From Nocardioidaceae bacterium (lineage in GTDB: Bacteria; Actinomycetota; Actinomycetes; Propionibacteriales; Nocardioidaceae): a stretch of 47,110 nucleotides of DNA. Made by a program: the position numbers and the translations under genes. Shown in pieces: positions 20,197-28,444 of this stretch. The notes beneath the pieces were generated by a model. It saw nothing but the letters and a program-made list of their open reading frames with translations, was not told where the DNA came from and did no database searches. Each line of letters begins with the position of its first letter. Position 1 is the stretch's first letter. The stretch lies in the NCBI GenBank assembly GCA_025927955.1, contig JAICKK010000006.1, forward strand, positions 1 through 47,110, read 5' to 3'.

Positions 20197-21885
20197 ATGA
20201 CAGTGCAAGAATCCCCGGCCCCGGTGCACCGCTCTGCGTCGCTCAAGCGCGAGATCGGGCTGGTCGGCCTGACCTGGGCCTCGATGGGCTCGATCATCGG
20301 GTCGGGCTGGCTGTTCGGCGCCCAGAAGGGACTGCTCGCCGCGGGACCCGCGGCCATCATCTCCTGGCTCATCGGCGGCGTGATGATCATGGTGCTCGCG
20401 CTCGTGCACGCCGAGCTGGGTGGCATGTACCCCGTCTCCGGCGGGACCGCGCGCTTCCCGCACTACGCCTTCGGCGGAGCCGCTGGTGCCTCCTTCGGGT
20501 GGTTCTCCTGGCTCCAGGCCGCGACCGTCGCGCCGATCGAGGTGTCGGCGATGATCACCTACGGGCAGCACTACTCGTTCGCGCACAGCTGGCTGGATCC
20601 CAAGACCGGTGTGCTCACCGGGAGCGGCGTGATCGTCGCGGTGATCCTGATGGCCATCCTCACGGCGATCAACTTCCTGGGCATCAAGAGGCTGGCGGCC
20701 ACCAACAGCGCGGCCACCTGGTGGAAGATCGCGATCCCGCTGCTGACCATCCTGGTGCTGGCCATCGCCACCACGCACACCAGCAACTTCCACGCGGCCA
20801 ACGGCTTCAACCCGGACGGCTTCCACGGGATCCTGGCGGCCGTCTCCACCAGCGGCATCATCTTCAGCTACCTGGGCTTCGAGCAGGCCGACCAGCTCGC
20901 AGGTGAGGCGAAGAACCCCCGTCGCGACCTCCCCATCGCGATCATCGCCTCGATCCTGCTCGGCATGGTCATCTACATCGCGCTCCAGGTCGTCTTCCTG
21001 CTCGCCCTGCCGAGCGGGGCGATCGGCAGCACGTGGAGCAGCACCGCTGCCCACACGTTCTCCACGTTCACCGGCCCGTTCGCCGAGCTCGCGACACTGG
21101 CGAGCATCGGCTGGCTGGCGGCGGTCATCTACGCGGACGCGATCATCTCTCCCGCCGGCACCGGTCTGATCTACACCACGGGCAGCTCACGCGTGTCGTA
21201 CGGACTGAGCCGCAACGGCTACATCCCGACGCCGTTCGAGTGGGTCAACAAGAACGGCGTCCCCTGGGTCGGGCTCATCGCGGCCTTCGTCACCGGCTGC
21301 ATCTGCTTCCTGCCCTTCCCGAGCTGGCAGTCGCTGGTCGGGCTGATCACCAGCGCGAGCGTGCTGATGTACGCCGGAGCGCCGCTCTCCCTCGGCGTGT
21401 TCCGCAGGCGCCTGCCGAACGCCGTGCGCCCCTACCGGCTGCCGATGGCGTCCGTGCTGTCACCCCTGGCGTTCGTCATCTCCGGCCTCATCATCTTGTG
21501 GTCCGGCTGGGTGACCGACTGGAAGCTCGGCGTCGCGATCCTGATCGGCTATGCCATCCTCGCCCTCAGCCGAGGTCTGCACCTGAACGACAAGCCGACG
21601 CACCTGAACTGGCGGGCGGCCTCCTGGCTGCCGGTGTACCTCGTGGGCATGGGCGTGATCGTCTTCTTCAGCAGCTTCGGCCCCACTCGGACACTCGCGA
21701 ACGGCACCACGACCGACCCGCACCAGATCTGGGGCGACTACACGGGCATCCTGATCACCGCGGTCTTCAGCCTGGTCATCTACTACTGGGCCATGGCGGT
21801 GTCGCTGTCGGGCGACGAGATCGAGGAGATGGTCAACGAGGTGGTGCTTCCCGAGGAGGAGGGCCTGGCGGCGCCCGTGCACTGA
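20197..21885 (+). CDS. APC family amino acid permease
   Basis: A 562-residue transporter of the amino acid-polyamine-organocation superfamily with about 12 transmembrane helices. TM1 has the unwound glycine motif (GLTWASMGSIIGSGWLFGAQ) that binds the substrate amino group; the SYLGFEQADQLAGEAKNPRRDLP segment is the family signature in and after TM6. The C-terminus ends in an acidic tail (DEIEEMVNEVVLPEEEG). The ATG at 20197 was chosen because GGAGG lies 9 nt upstream and the permease homology starts just after; earlier in-frame starts lack this. TACTCT at 20137-20142 is a possible -10. The substrate is not evident; the preceding gene is serA, but a large gap and separate promoter argue against an operon. 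Confidence 0.9.
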   Translation: MTVQESPAPVHRSASLKREIGLVGLTWASMGSIIGSGWLFGAQKGLLAAGPAAIISWLIGGVMIMVLALVHAELGGMYPVSGGTARFPHYAFGGAAGASFGWFSWLQAATVAPIEVSAMITYGQHYSFAHSWLDPKTGVLTGSGVIVAVILMAILTAINFLGIKRLAATNSAATWWKIAIPLLTILVLAIATTHTSNFHAANGFNPDGFHGILAAVSTSGIIFSYLGFEQADQLAGEAKNPRRDLPIAIIASILLGMVIYIALQVVFLLALPSGAIGSTWSSTAAHTFSTFTGPFAELATLASIGWLAAVIYADAIISPAGTGLIYTTGSSRVSYGLSRNGYIPTPFEWVNKNGVPWVGLIAAFVTGCICFLPFPSWQSLVGLITSASVLMYAGAPLSLGVFRRRLPNAVRPYRLPMASVLSPLAFVISGLIILWSGWVTDWKLGVAILIGYAILALSRGLHLNDKPTHLNWRAASWLPVYLVGMGVIVFFSSFGPTRTLANGTTTDPHQIWGDYTGILITAVFSLVIYYWAMAVSLSGDEIEEMVNEVVLPEEEGLAAPVH

Positions 21886-21938
21886 GCCGGGGCCGGCGAC
21901 CCGTCGGCCCAGCAGTCGGATGCGGGACGGTCCTCCGC

Positions 21939-22505
21939 TCAGCGCTTGGCGGCGATGAGCACCGACGCGTCCGGCGCGACCATGACCTCCACGGTGGTGA
22001 ACCGCTCGTCGGTGAGCCACTGCTCGCGCAGCACGTCCACGCGCCCCTCGTACACCGGTGGCCAGGAGGAGCAGGGCGTGAAGTCGTCGAGGACGACGAT
22101 CCCGCCCGGCTCCACGAGGTCGACGATCGTGTCCGCGCCGCTGTCCTTGGGCTCGCGCGCGTCGAGGAACAGCAGGGAGAACGGCCCCTTGTCGCGCAGG
22201 GTCGACCAGTCGGCCGCCAGCACCTCGACACGGTCGTCGTCGCCGAAGATGCGGGCCGCGGCCTTCGCCAGGCGCGGGTCCAGCTCGGCGGTGACGATGT
22301 GGCCGCCCTCGCGCACGCCGCTGCGCAGCCACGCGGTGCCGACGCCGGTGCCGGTGCCGAACTCCGCGAGCGTGCCGGTGCGGGTGGCCGCGAGGGCGGC
22401 CAGCAGCCGCCCGGTCTCGTTGCGGCAGAAGGACACGTACCCGCTCCTGCGCGACACGTCGAAGGCGCGCTGGACGACCTCGGGCAGGTCGGGCGGGGCG
22501 CTCAT
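21939..22505 (-). CDS. SAM-dependent O-methyltransferase, class I
   Basis: A 188-residue class I methyltransferase. The SAM-binding motif I is LAEFGTGTGVGTAWLRSG, followed by the acidic residue of motif II in VTAELDPRLAKAA and the LLFLDAREPKDSG and GGIVVLDDFTP segments seen in COG4122 O-methyltransferases. Size is at the short end for the family. The start ATG at 22505 has CACACT 6 nt upstream and no ribosome binding site. The acceptor substrate cannot be told. It is divergent from the Val-Leu-Ile leader of leuB, so both promoters lie in the 114 nt between them. Confidence 0.85.
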   Translation of the reverse strand: MSAPPDLPEVVQRAFDVSRRSGYVSFCRNETGRLLAALAATRTGTLAEFGTGTGVGTAWLRSGVREGGHIVTAELDPRLAKAAARIFGDDDRVEVLAADWSTLRDKGPFSLLFLDAREPKDSGADTIVDLVEPGGIVVLDDFTPCSSWPPVYEGRVDVLREQWLTDERFTTVEVMVAPDASVLIAAKR

Positions 22506-22511
22506 GGGCCG

Positions 22512-22517
22512 AGTGTG
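22512..22517 (-). promoter_or_regulatory. Candidate -10 for the methyltransferase gene
   Basis: CACACT on the minus strand lies 6 nt before the ATG at 22505, again without a Shine-Dalgarno sequence, the same geometry as ilvD and leuB. Confidence 0.4.
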
Positions 22518-22604
22518 GCAGACCCGGCCAGCCACGCCTCGAGACGCTGTCTCACATGGTGAAAGGTCCGGTGAGAAGCATGCCGGTCACCGCGCGGGAC
22601 TTGT

Positions 22605-22610
22605 TAGTCT
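22605..22610 (+). promoter_or_regulatory. Candidate -10 for the Val-Leu-Ile leader
   Basis: TAGTCT ends 9 nt before the leader ATG at 22620, so transcription would start at or just before that codon. There is no obvious -35. Confidence 0.35.
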
Positions 22611-22619
22611 TGCCCCCTC

Positions 22620-22667
22620 ATGCGGGCGTTCTTCGTACTTATCGGTCGCCGCGGCGAGGCCTCTTAA
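22620..22667 (+). CDS. Candidate leader peptide with Val-Leu-Ile codons
   Basis: A 15-codon ORF reading MRAFFVLIGRRGEAS, ending in TAA. Codons 6-8 are GTA, CTT and ATC: adjacent Val, Leu and Ile, the first two uncommon in this GC-rich DNA. It is the mirror of the ILV run before ilvB and has the same MR...GRR outline. Its 3' half forms the left arm of a strong hairpin. The next genes on the strand are a 45-codon ORF, leuB and ilvE, so it probably senses branched-chain aminoacyl-tRNA for that unit. No T-run terminator follows, so the mechanism would differ from ilvB and cimA. Confidence 0.55.
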   Translation: MRAFFVLIGRRGEAS

Positions 22668-22687
22668 GTAAGGCCACCTCGCCGCGG
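22649..22687 (+). promoter_or_regulatory. Hairpin overlapping the Val-Leu-Ile leader
   Basis: CCGCGGCGAGG (22649-22659) pairs perfectly with CCTCGCCGCGG (22677-22687). The leader stop codon lies in the loop, and an alternative inner pairing GGCCT/AGGCC is possible. A ribosome stalled at codons 6-8 would cover the left arm. The 3' side has no U-tract; the next 230 nt to 22917 hold no gene or terminator that I can see. Confidence 0.5.
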
Positions 22688-22925
22688 TGGTGGGCGGTGC
22701 GTGCGCTGCCGGGGCCTTGCGAGAACCTCCGCAGCGAGCGCGAAGCGCCACGTCATCCCGTCCGCTCCCGGGCTCCCTCCTCGTCGTACGCGTGACCCGC
22801 GTCCGAGGGCGGGCTCCACTGGCTGGCCGCGGAGCCGGTCCGGCCGACCTCCGGCACCCCGAGGTCACGGGCCTGCGGCACCGACCACCCGACCTGCCCT
22901 ATACCGAACGACGGAGATGACCACC

Positions 22926-23063
22926 GTGTACGACATGTATCCCGAGTGGGGCCCCAGCCGGCACCGCGTCGAGACCGACAACGACCAGCACGGCGCCCTG
23001 GCCGGAGTCCAGGCGGGACTCGACCTGCGAGACAACGGCGGCCAACGGCCCGACGACAACTAG
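22926..23063 (+). CDS. Small hypothetical protein upstream of leuB
   Basis: A 45-residue ORF beginning VYDMYPEWGPSRHRVE and ending NGGQRPDDN. I do not recognise it. It is hydrophilic, with no signal or membrane segment. GGAGA lies about 8 nt before the GTG at 22926, a better fit than the ATG at 22917, which directly abuts the GGAG. It ends 9 nt before leuB, and its TAG stop is the first half of the probable leuB -10 (TAGGCT), so it may be a real small protein or just a translated segment of the regulatory leader. Confidence 0.45.
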   Translation: MYDMYPEWGPSRHRVETDNDQHGALAGVQAGLDLRDNGGQRPDDN

Positions 23064-23066
23064 GCT
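23061..23066 (+). promoter_or_regulatory. Candidate -10 for leaderless leuB
   Basis: TAGGCT is exactly 6 nt before the leuB GTG, and there is no ribosome binding site. The TAG is also the stop codon of the 45-codon ORF. If active, leuB would have a promoter independent of the Val-Leu-Ile leader. Confidence 0.5.
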
Positions 23067-23072
23067 CGCGCG

Positions 23073-24182
23073 GTGCCCGACACCGCGCCTTCCCAGCAGT
23101 CGCCCGGCCCGTCCGCCGACCGCCCCCGCAGCGTCCGCCTCGCCGTCGTCCCCGGCGACGGCATCGGCCCGGAGGTCACCGACGAGGCCCTGAAGGTCCT
23201 CGGGCAGGTGGCCGCCGGGAGCGGCGGGGAGGTCGGCTTCGCACCCACGCGCTACGACCTCGGCGCCGAGCGCTACCTCGCGACCGGCGAGGTGCTGCCC
23301 GACTCCGTGCTCGCCGAGATCCGGGAGCACGACGCGATCCTGCTCGGGGCCGTCGGCGGGAGGCCCGGGGACCCCCGACTCCCGCCGGGCATCCTCGAGC
23401 GCGGGCTGCTGCTGCGGCTGCGCTTCGAGCTCGACCACTACGTCAACCTGCGCCCGTCCCGGACCTACCCCGGCACGGCCTCACCCCTGGCCGACCCCGG
23501 CGACGTGGACTTCGTGGTGGTCCGTGAGGGGACCGAGGGCCCGTACGTCGGCAACGGCGGCACGCTGCGCGGCGGCACCCCGCAGGAGATCGCCACCGAG
23601 GTCAGCATCAACACGGCCTTCGGCGTCGAGCGGGTGGTGCGCGACGCGTTCGCACGGGCCCAGCGGCGCGAGCGCCGGCACCTCACCCTGGTCCACAAGA
23701 CCAACGTGCTCGTGCACGCGGGCCGCGTCTGGTCCCGGCTGGTGGAGGAGGTGGGGGAGGAGTTCCCCGACGTCAGCGTGGACTACCTGCACGTCGACGC
23801 GGCGACCATCTTCCTGGCCATCGAGCCGTCCCGCTTCGACGTGGTCGTCACCGACAACCTCTTCGGCGACATCATCACCGACCTGGCCGCGGCGGTCACC
23901 GGCGGCATCGGCCTGGCCGCGAGCGGCAACGTCAACCCCGACCGCACGACGCCGAGCATGTTCGAGCCCGTGCACGGCTCGGCGCCCGACATCGCCGGTC
24001 AGCAGAAGGCCGACCCGACCGCGGCGATCCTCTCCGCCGCCCTGCTGCTCGAGCACCTCGGCCTCGACGCCGCCGCCCGTGCCGTCGAGGACGCCGTGAC
24101 GGCCGACCTGGCGGCCCGCGACGGCGCCCCCCGCCGTACCAGCGAGGTGGGGGACGCGATCGTGGCGCGGCTCGGGGGCTGA
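23073..24182 (+). CDS. leuB: 3-isopropylmalate dehydrogenase
   Basis: LeuB oxidatively decarboxylates 3-isopropylmalate to 2-oxoisocaproate in leucine synthesis; in citramalate-using organisms it also handles 3-methylmalate for isoleucine. The 369-residue protein has the N-terminal GDGIGPEV, the substrate-binding [18 protein letters not shown], the [14 protein letters not shown] segment with the catalytic tyrosine, the metal aspartates in [11 protein letters not shown], and the NAD motif [15 protein letters not shown] with the [18 protein letters not shown] helix. The GTG at 23073 follows TAGGCT by 6 nt. ilvE follows after 70 nt with its own ribosome binding site. With cimA 4.3 kb downstream, a dual role in Leu and Ile synthesis is plausible. 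Confidence 0.96.
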   Translation: MPDTAPSQQSPGPSADRPRSVRLAVVPGDGIGPEVTDEALKVLGQVAAGSGGEVGFAPTRYDLGAERYLATGEVLPDSVLAEIREHDAILLGAVGGRPGDPRLPPGILERGLLLRLRFELDHYVNLRPSRTYPGTASPLADPGDVDFVVVREGTEGPYVGNGGTLRGGTPQEIATEVSINTAFGVERVVRDAFARAQRRERRHLTLVHKTNVLVHAGRVWSRLVEEVGEEFPDVSVDYLHVDAATIFLAIEPSRFDVVVTDNLFGDIITDLAAAVTGGIGLAASGNVNPDRTTPSMFEPVHGSAPDIAGQQKADPTAAILSAALLLEHLGLDAAARAVEDAVTADLAARDGAPRRTSEVGDAIVARLGG

Positions 24183-24252
24183 GCGGCTTGGCGGCCGGGC
24201 ACGAGAGGACAGGCCCCGCACACCCGACCGCTCCCGAAGAAGGACAGGTACC

Positions 24253-25350
24253 GTGCTCTCCATGGACAGCTCGTTGCACATCGAGGTGACCCCGAACACC
24301 GACCCGGTGAGCCCCGAACGGCTCGCCGAGATCCTGGACGCACCGGGGTTCGGCAACCACTTCACCGACCACATGTTCCGCTGCGAGTGGACGCCGGACC
24401 GCGGCTGGCACGAGCCTCGGGTCGTGCCGTACGCCCCACTCTCGCTCGACCCGGCGACCGCCGTCCTGCACTACGCGCAGGAGATCTTCGAGGGCATGAA
24501 GGCCTACCGTCACGAGGACGGGTCGGTGTGGACGTTCCGCCCCGAGGAGAACGCGGCGCGCATGGTCCGCTCCGCGCGCCGCCTCGCGCTGCCCGAGCTG
24601 CCGGTGGACACGTTCGTGGCCTCGGTCGACGCGCTGGTCCGCACCGACGAGCGCTGGGTGCCGCAGCCGGCGGGCGAGAAGAGCCTCTACGTGCGCCCCT
24701 TCATGTTCGCCTCCGAGGCGTTCCTCGGCGTGCGTCCCGCCCAGCACGTCACCTACCTCGTGATCGCCTCGCCGGCGGGCGCCTACTTCGCCAAGGGCGT
24801 CAAGCCGGTCTCGATCTGGCTCAGCGAGGAGTACACCCGCGCCGGCCGCGGCGGCATGGGCGCGGCCAAGACCGGCGGCAACTACGCGAGCTCGCTGGTC
24901 GCCCAGCAGGAGGCCACCGAGCAGGGCTGCGACCAGGTCGTGTTCCTCGACTCGGGTGAGGGCCGGTACGTCGAGGAGCTCGGCGGCATGAACCTCTACT
25001 TCGTGCACGACGACGGCACGATCGTCACCCCCGAGACCTCCGGCACCATCCTCGAGGGCATCACCCGCAGCTCGATCATCGAGCTGTGCGGCAAGCTCGG
25101 CCACCACGTGGAGGAGCGTCCGGTCAGCATCGACGAGTGGCGCGAGGGCGTCGGCACCGGACGGGTCCGCGAGGTGTTCGCGTGCGGCACCGCAGCAGTC
25201 GTGACCCCGGTGGGCCGGCTCAAGTGGCGTGGCGGGGAGGCCGGCGTCGACGAGACCGGCCCGGTCACGGCCCAGGTGCGCACCGCCCTGGTCGACATCC
25301 AGTACGGCCGCGCCGAGGACACCTTCGGCTGGATGCACCGGGTCCGGTGA
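24253..25350 (+). CDS. ilvE: Branched-chain amino acid aminotransferase
   Basis: IlvE makes valine, leucine and isoleucine from the 2-oxo acids with glutamate and PLP, the last step of all three routes. The 365-residue protein is of the large fold-type IV BCAT2 type. The PLP lysine is K206 in GAAKTGGNYASSL; YAQEIFEGMKAYR and VRPFMFASEAFLGV line the active site, and ELGGMNLYFV and FACGTAAVVTPVG hold the phosphate-binding residues. The GTG at 24253 was preferred to the ATG at 24262 because AAGGA lies 8 nt before it. A 24-nt gap leads to the next gene, so the oxidoreductase and kinase may be co-transcribed. Confidence 0.97.
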   Translation: MLSMDSSLHIEVTPNTDPVSPERLAEILDAPGFGNHFTDHMFRCEWTPDRGWHEPRVVPYAPLSLDPATAVLHYAQEIFEGMKAYRHEDGSVWTFRPEENAARMVRSARRLALPELPVDTFVASVDALVRTDERWVPQPAGEKSLYVRPFMFASEAFLGVRPAQHVTYLVIASPAGAYFAKGVKPVSIWLSEEYTRAGRGGMGAAKTGGNYASSLVAQQEATEQGCDQVVFLDSGEGRYVEELGGMNLYFVHDDGTIVTPETSGTILEGITRSSIIELCGKLGHHVEERPVSIDEWREGVGTGRVREVFACGTAAVVTPVGRLKWRGGEAGVDETGPVTAQVRTALVDIQYGRAEDTFGWMHRVR

Positions 25351-25374
25351 GGGCGTTGTGAGCCTGCCCTGAAC

Positions 25375-25881
25375 GTGCCACCGTCCGAGCGTCCCGCCCG
25401 CTGGGGACTGCGGCTGCTCCGCACCCGGTGGCTGGTGCGCGCACCGGTGCTGCTCTACCGGGGCGGCCTCGGGTTCGTCTTCGGCAGCCGGCTGCTCATG
25501 CTCGAGCACGTGGGACGGGTCAGCGGCCGGCGTCGGTACGTCGTGCTGGAGACCGTCGACCACCCCGACACCGCGACGTTCGTGGTGGTCTCCGGCTTCG
25601 GGACCCGCGCCCAGTGGTACCGCAACGTGCTCGCCCACCCGCAGGTGCGGGTCACCAGCGGCCTGCGCCGCAGGGTGCGCGCCACGGCGGTGCCGCTCGA
25701 CGAGCACGAGGTGGCCGCGACGCTGGACCGCTACGCCGCCGGCCACCCGCGCGCCTGGCGCCGGCTGCGCGGGCTGCTGGAGGCCGCGCTCGACGCACCC
25801 GTGGAGCGGCTCCCGATGGTCCGGCTGACCCTGCAGCCCGGGCACCCGGGCCGCCCGCCGGACCCGGGCACCGGGCGATGA
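25375..25881 (+). CDS. Nitroreductase/deazaflavin-dependent oxidoreductase family protein
   Basis: A 168-residue member of the actinobacterial Ddn-like family (PF04075), which folds as a split beta-barrel and often uses F420H2. The pattern GLGFVFGSRLLMLEHVGRVSGRRRYVVLETV and the downstream GTRAQWYRNVLAHPQVRV is typical. The reaction and substrate are unknown. The start is GTG 25375, 24 nt after ilvE. The stop overlaps the kinase ATG (ATGA), so the two are coupled. The C-terminus is rich in Pro and Gly and unrelated to the core. Confidence 0.85.
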   Translation: MPPSERPARWGLRLLRTRWLVRAPVLLYRGGLGFVFGSRLLMLEHVGRVSGRRRYVVLETVDHPDTATFVVVSGFGTRAQWYRNVLAHPQVRVTSGLRRRVRATAVPLDEHEVAATLDRYAAGHPRAWRRLRGLLEAALDAPVERLPMVRLTLQPGHPGRPPDPGTGR

Positions 25882-27434
25882 GCCGGGCACCCTGCGTCGG
25901 CGGCTACCGGCTGCTCGCCAGGATCGGCGAGGGCGGCATGGGCGTCGTGCACCTGGCCGAGGGCCCCGACGGCCGGCAGGTCGCGCTGAAGGTGCTGCGC
26001 CCGAACGTGGTCGGTGACGACGAGAACCGCGCCCGGCTGGCCCGGGAGGTCGACGCCCTGCACCGGGTCGACAGCCCGCGCGTGGCCGGTGTGGTCGACG
26101 CCGACCCCTGGGGGGAGACGCCCTTCGTCGCCACCCGCTACGTGCCCGGGCCGACCCTCCACGAGCACGTCGAGCAGCACGGCCCGCTCACCGGCGCCGA
26201 CCTCGTCCGCGTCGCCGCGGGGCTGGCCGAGGCCGTGATCGCGGTGCACACCGTCGGTGTGCTGCACCGCGACATCAAGCCGTCCAACGTGCTGCTCGAG
26301 GGCCGCGACCCCGTCCTGATCGACTTCGGGCTGGCCCGCGCCGCCGAGGACACCCGGCTCACCCAGGTCGGCTGGCTGCTGGGCACCCCCGGCTATCTGG
26401 CGCCGGAGATCCTGTTCGGCGAGGACGCCACCACCGCCTCGGACGTGCACTCGTGGGCGGCGACGGTGGCCTACGCGGCCTCCGGCCAGCCGCCGTTCGG
26501 CACCGGCCCGGCCGTCGCGGTGATGGACCGGGTCCGGCGTGGCGAGCACGACCTGTCCGCGGTCCCCGGCTTCCTGCGGCCCCTGCTGACCGCCTGCCTC
26601 GCCCCCGACCCGGCGGACCGGCCGGAGACGGCCGCGGTGCTCGCGGCGCTGGCCCAGCCGGCGCCCGCCGCGGCGGGACCGGGCACCCCGACCACGGTGA
26701 CCGGCCCGGTGCCGCCGCGGACCAGGCCGATCACGGTCGTGGCGCCTGCCGTGCTCCCCGCTCCTCCCGTCCCGCCGGCAGTCCCGGCAGCCGACCCCAG
26801 GCCCCGGCTGGTCCCCCTCGAGCGGTGGCGGCCGCCGCCACGCGGACTGCCGCGCGTGCAGCGTGGCGCCGTGCTGGGCGGGCTGTTCGCCACCGTGACC
26901 ACGGCGTTCGCGCACACGCCGTACCTGTGCCTGACGGTGCTCGCGCCTCTCGTCCTGCTGGTGCGCACGCTGTCCTGGACCACCGACTCCGCCCGTGCGC
27001 GCCAGCACCTGCGTGGTCGGAGGCGGTGGTACGACGGCGCGCTCACCGTGCTGAGCACGCCCTGGTACCTCGTGGTCGCGGTCGCCGGCACGCTCGTGCT
27101 CATGGTGTGGGCGGTGCTGGTCGCGTTCGCGACGGGCTTCGCGTACCTGCTCTTCGGCGGTCCCACGGTGCCCGGGATGCTCGTCATGGGCGCGGTGCTG
27201 TCGCTGTCGCTGTGGTGGGGGCCGCACGCCCGGCGGCTGCGGGAGCCGACCCGCCGCGTCGTCCTGGCGCTGACCGGGCGGACCGCGACCGGCTGGGTCG
27301 CGGTGGGGCTCGTCGTCCTCGCGGCCGCGGTGGGGCTGGCGCTGCTGCTCACCGGCGGCGTGCAGTGGGACCCGCGGCCGGGTGCGCCGTGGCGGCCGGG
27401 CACGCTGCTGGGCGGGCTGGCCGGATGGCTCTAG
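25878..27434 (+). CDS. Membrane-anchored serine/threonine protein kinase
   Basis: A 518-residue Hanks-type kinase. The glycine loop is IGEGGMGVVHLAEG, the ATP lysine is in VALKVLRP, the catalytic loop is LHRDIKPSNVLL, the metal-binding DFG is in IDFGLARA, and the APE-like motif is LAPEIL; the kinase domain covers about residues 8-265. A Pro/Ala/Thr-rich linker of about 60 residues follows, then about four hydrophobic segments to the C-terminus. Unlike PknB it has no PASTA repeats. The start ATG overlaps the preceding gene. It converges on the patatin gene with 10 nt between. Its substrates are unknown. Confidence 0.9.
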   Translation: MSRAPCVGGYRLLARIGEGGMGVVHLAEGPDGRQVALKVLRPNVVGDDENRARLAREVDALHRVDSPRVAGVVDADPWGETPFVATRYVPGPTLHEHVEQHGPLTGADLVRVAAGLAEAVIAVHTVGVLHRDIKPSNVLLEGRDPVLIDFGLARAAEDTRLTQVGWLLGTPGYLAPEILFGEDATTASDVHSWAATVAYAASGQPPFGTGPAVAVMDRVRRGEHDLSAVPGFLRPLLTACLAPDPADRPETAAVLAALAQPAPAAAGPGTPTTVTGPVPPRTRPITVVAPAVLPAPPVPPAVPAADPRPRLVPLERWRPPPRGLPRVQRGAVLGGLFATVTTAFAHTPYLCLTVLAPLVLLVRTLSWTTDSARARQHLRGRRRWYDGALTVLSTPWYLVVAVAGTLVLMVWAVLVAFATGFAYLLFGGPTVPGMLVMGAVLSLSLWWGPHARRLREPTRRVVLALTGRTATGWVAVGLVVLAAAVGLALLLTGGVQWDPRPGAPWRPGTLLGGLAGWL

Positions 27435-27444
27435 GGCCGCGGTA

Positions 27445-28290
27445 CTACGGCCTGCCCCAGGCCCGCGACACCTCCGCCGCCACCGACGGCGCCTGAGCGT
27501 AGCCGGCGCGGGCCGAGGCGGCCCGGTTCGCCGGGTCCAGCATGTTCCTCCCGATGGCCTCGAGCGCGGCCGCGTCCGGCGAGACCGCCGCGGTGGCCCG
27601 AGCCCCGGTCCGCGCCAGCTGGGCGTCGATGCGGTGGTGGCGCGAGAGGGACTGCGGCAGCGGCGCGAGGACGACGACGCGCTCGGCGCCCCTGGGCACG
27701 TCTGCGTTGGCGGCGGAGCGGACCCCGCCGTCGACGTAGCGACGGCCGCCCACCGGTACCGGGGGCCACACCAGCGGCACCGCGCAGCTGGCGGCCACGG
27801 CGTGCACCAGGTCGACACGGCACTCGCGGCCGAACACCACGAACTCGCCGGTGTCGGCGTCGACGGCGGTGATCCGCAGGTCTCGGTCCGGCCACCGCGA
27901 GACCGACAACCGGGTGGCGAACGCGTCGAGCCGCTCCTCCACGGACACCGCGCCGGGCCGCCGTGAGGCCCTCACCGCCGCGCGTCCGAGCCGCCGACGT
28001 CGGGTCTCGCCCTTGCCGGGAAGCAGCATCGTCGCCACCCAGGTGAGCCCCATCGACCGGGTCATCGACGCGGCGATCTCCCCGGTGGGGTCCTCCAGCT
28101 GCGCGTCGTACATCTCCTGCAGCGGCACGCCCCCGGCCAGCTGCGCGCCGACCACCGACCCGGCCGACGTCCCCACGACGGTGTCGGCGACCGTCACGTC
28201 GACACCGTCGTCGCGCAGCCCGAGCAGCAGCCCGACCTCCCACGCGATGCCGGTGATCCCGCCGCCGCCGAGGACGAGTGCACGGGACAA
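27445..28290 (-). CDS. Patatin-like phospholipase family protein
   Basis: A 281-residue acyl hydrolase of the patatin fold. The oxyanion loop is LGGGGITG, the nucleophile Ser is in GTSAGSVVG, and the catalytic Asp is in RYVDGGV, giving the Ser-Asp dyad. The TTG start at 28290 was chosen because GGAAGG lies 8 nt upstream and ALVLGGGG, the family N-terminus, begins four codons later; the open frame extends far upstream but without similarity. No signal peptide is seen. It is divergent from cimA, and the cimA leader lies within 100 nt of its start. The lipid substrate is unknown. Confidence 0.88.
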   Translation of the reverse strand: MSRALVLGGGGITGIAWEVGLLLGLRDDGVDVTVADTVVGTSAGSVVGAQLAGGVPLQEMYDAQLEDPTGEIAASMTRSMGLTWVATMLLPGKGETRRRRLGRAAVRASRRPGAVSVEERLDAFATRLSVSRWPDRDLRITAVDADTGEFVVFGRECRVDLVHAVAASCAVPLVWPPVPVGGRRYVDGGVRSAANADVPRGAERVVVLAPLPQSLSRHHRIDAQLARTGARATAAVSPDAAALEAIGRNMLDPANRAASARAGYAQAPSVAAEVSRAWGRP

Positions 28291-28374
28291 GGGAGGGTCC
28301 TTCCGTCGGGCCGGTGAGAGGCAGGCATGCGGTGGCGGTTCCGTTGCCGCGGCGAAGGTGGCAGACTCGGAAGG

Positions 28375-28419
28375 GTGCACCACGCGAAGCTCGCTCCTCG
28401 GGAGCTCATTATCTGCTAG
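28375..28419 (+). CDS. cimA leader peptide with Leu-Ile-Ile codons
   Basis: A short ORF reading VHHAKLAPRELIIC and ending in TAG, with adjacent Leu (CTC), Ile (ATT) and Ile (ATC) codons at positions 11-13. CAGACT at 28362-28367 lies 7 nt before the GTG, suggesting a leaderless start; an alternative in-frame ATG at 28327, with GAGAGG 5-8 nt upstream, gives 30 residues with the same end. It is followed by a GC-rich hairpin over its stop codon and a strong terminator, then cimA. It lacks Val, matching citramalate synthase, which commits carbon to isoleucine. This is a typical attenuation leader. Confidence 0.75.
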   Translation: MHHAKLAPRELIIC

Positions 28420-28444
28420 CGCGCCCGATCCTCCCAGGCGCGCT
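28418..28444 (+). promoter_or_regulatory. Hairpin over the cimA leader stop codon
   Basis: AGCGCGCC (28418-28425) pairs with GGCGCGCT (28437-28444) over 8 bp. The 11-nt loop has CCTCCC (28430-28435), which is complementary to GGGAGG (28461-28466) in the terminator 3' arm, so a competing anti-terminator can form if a ribosome stalls at Leu-Ile-Ile. Confidence 0.65.
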
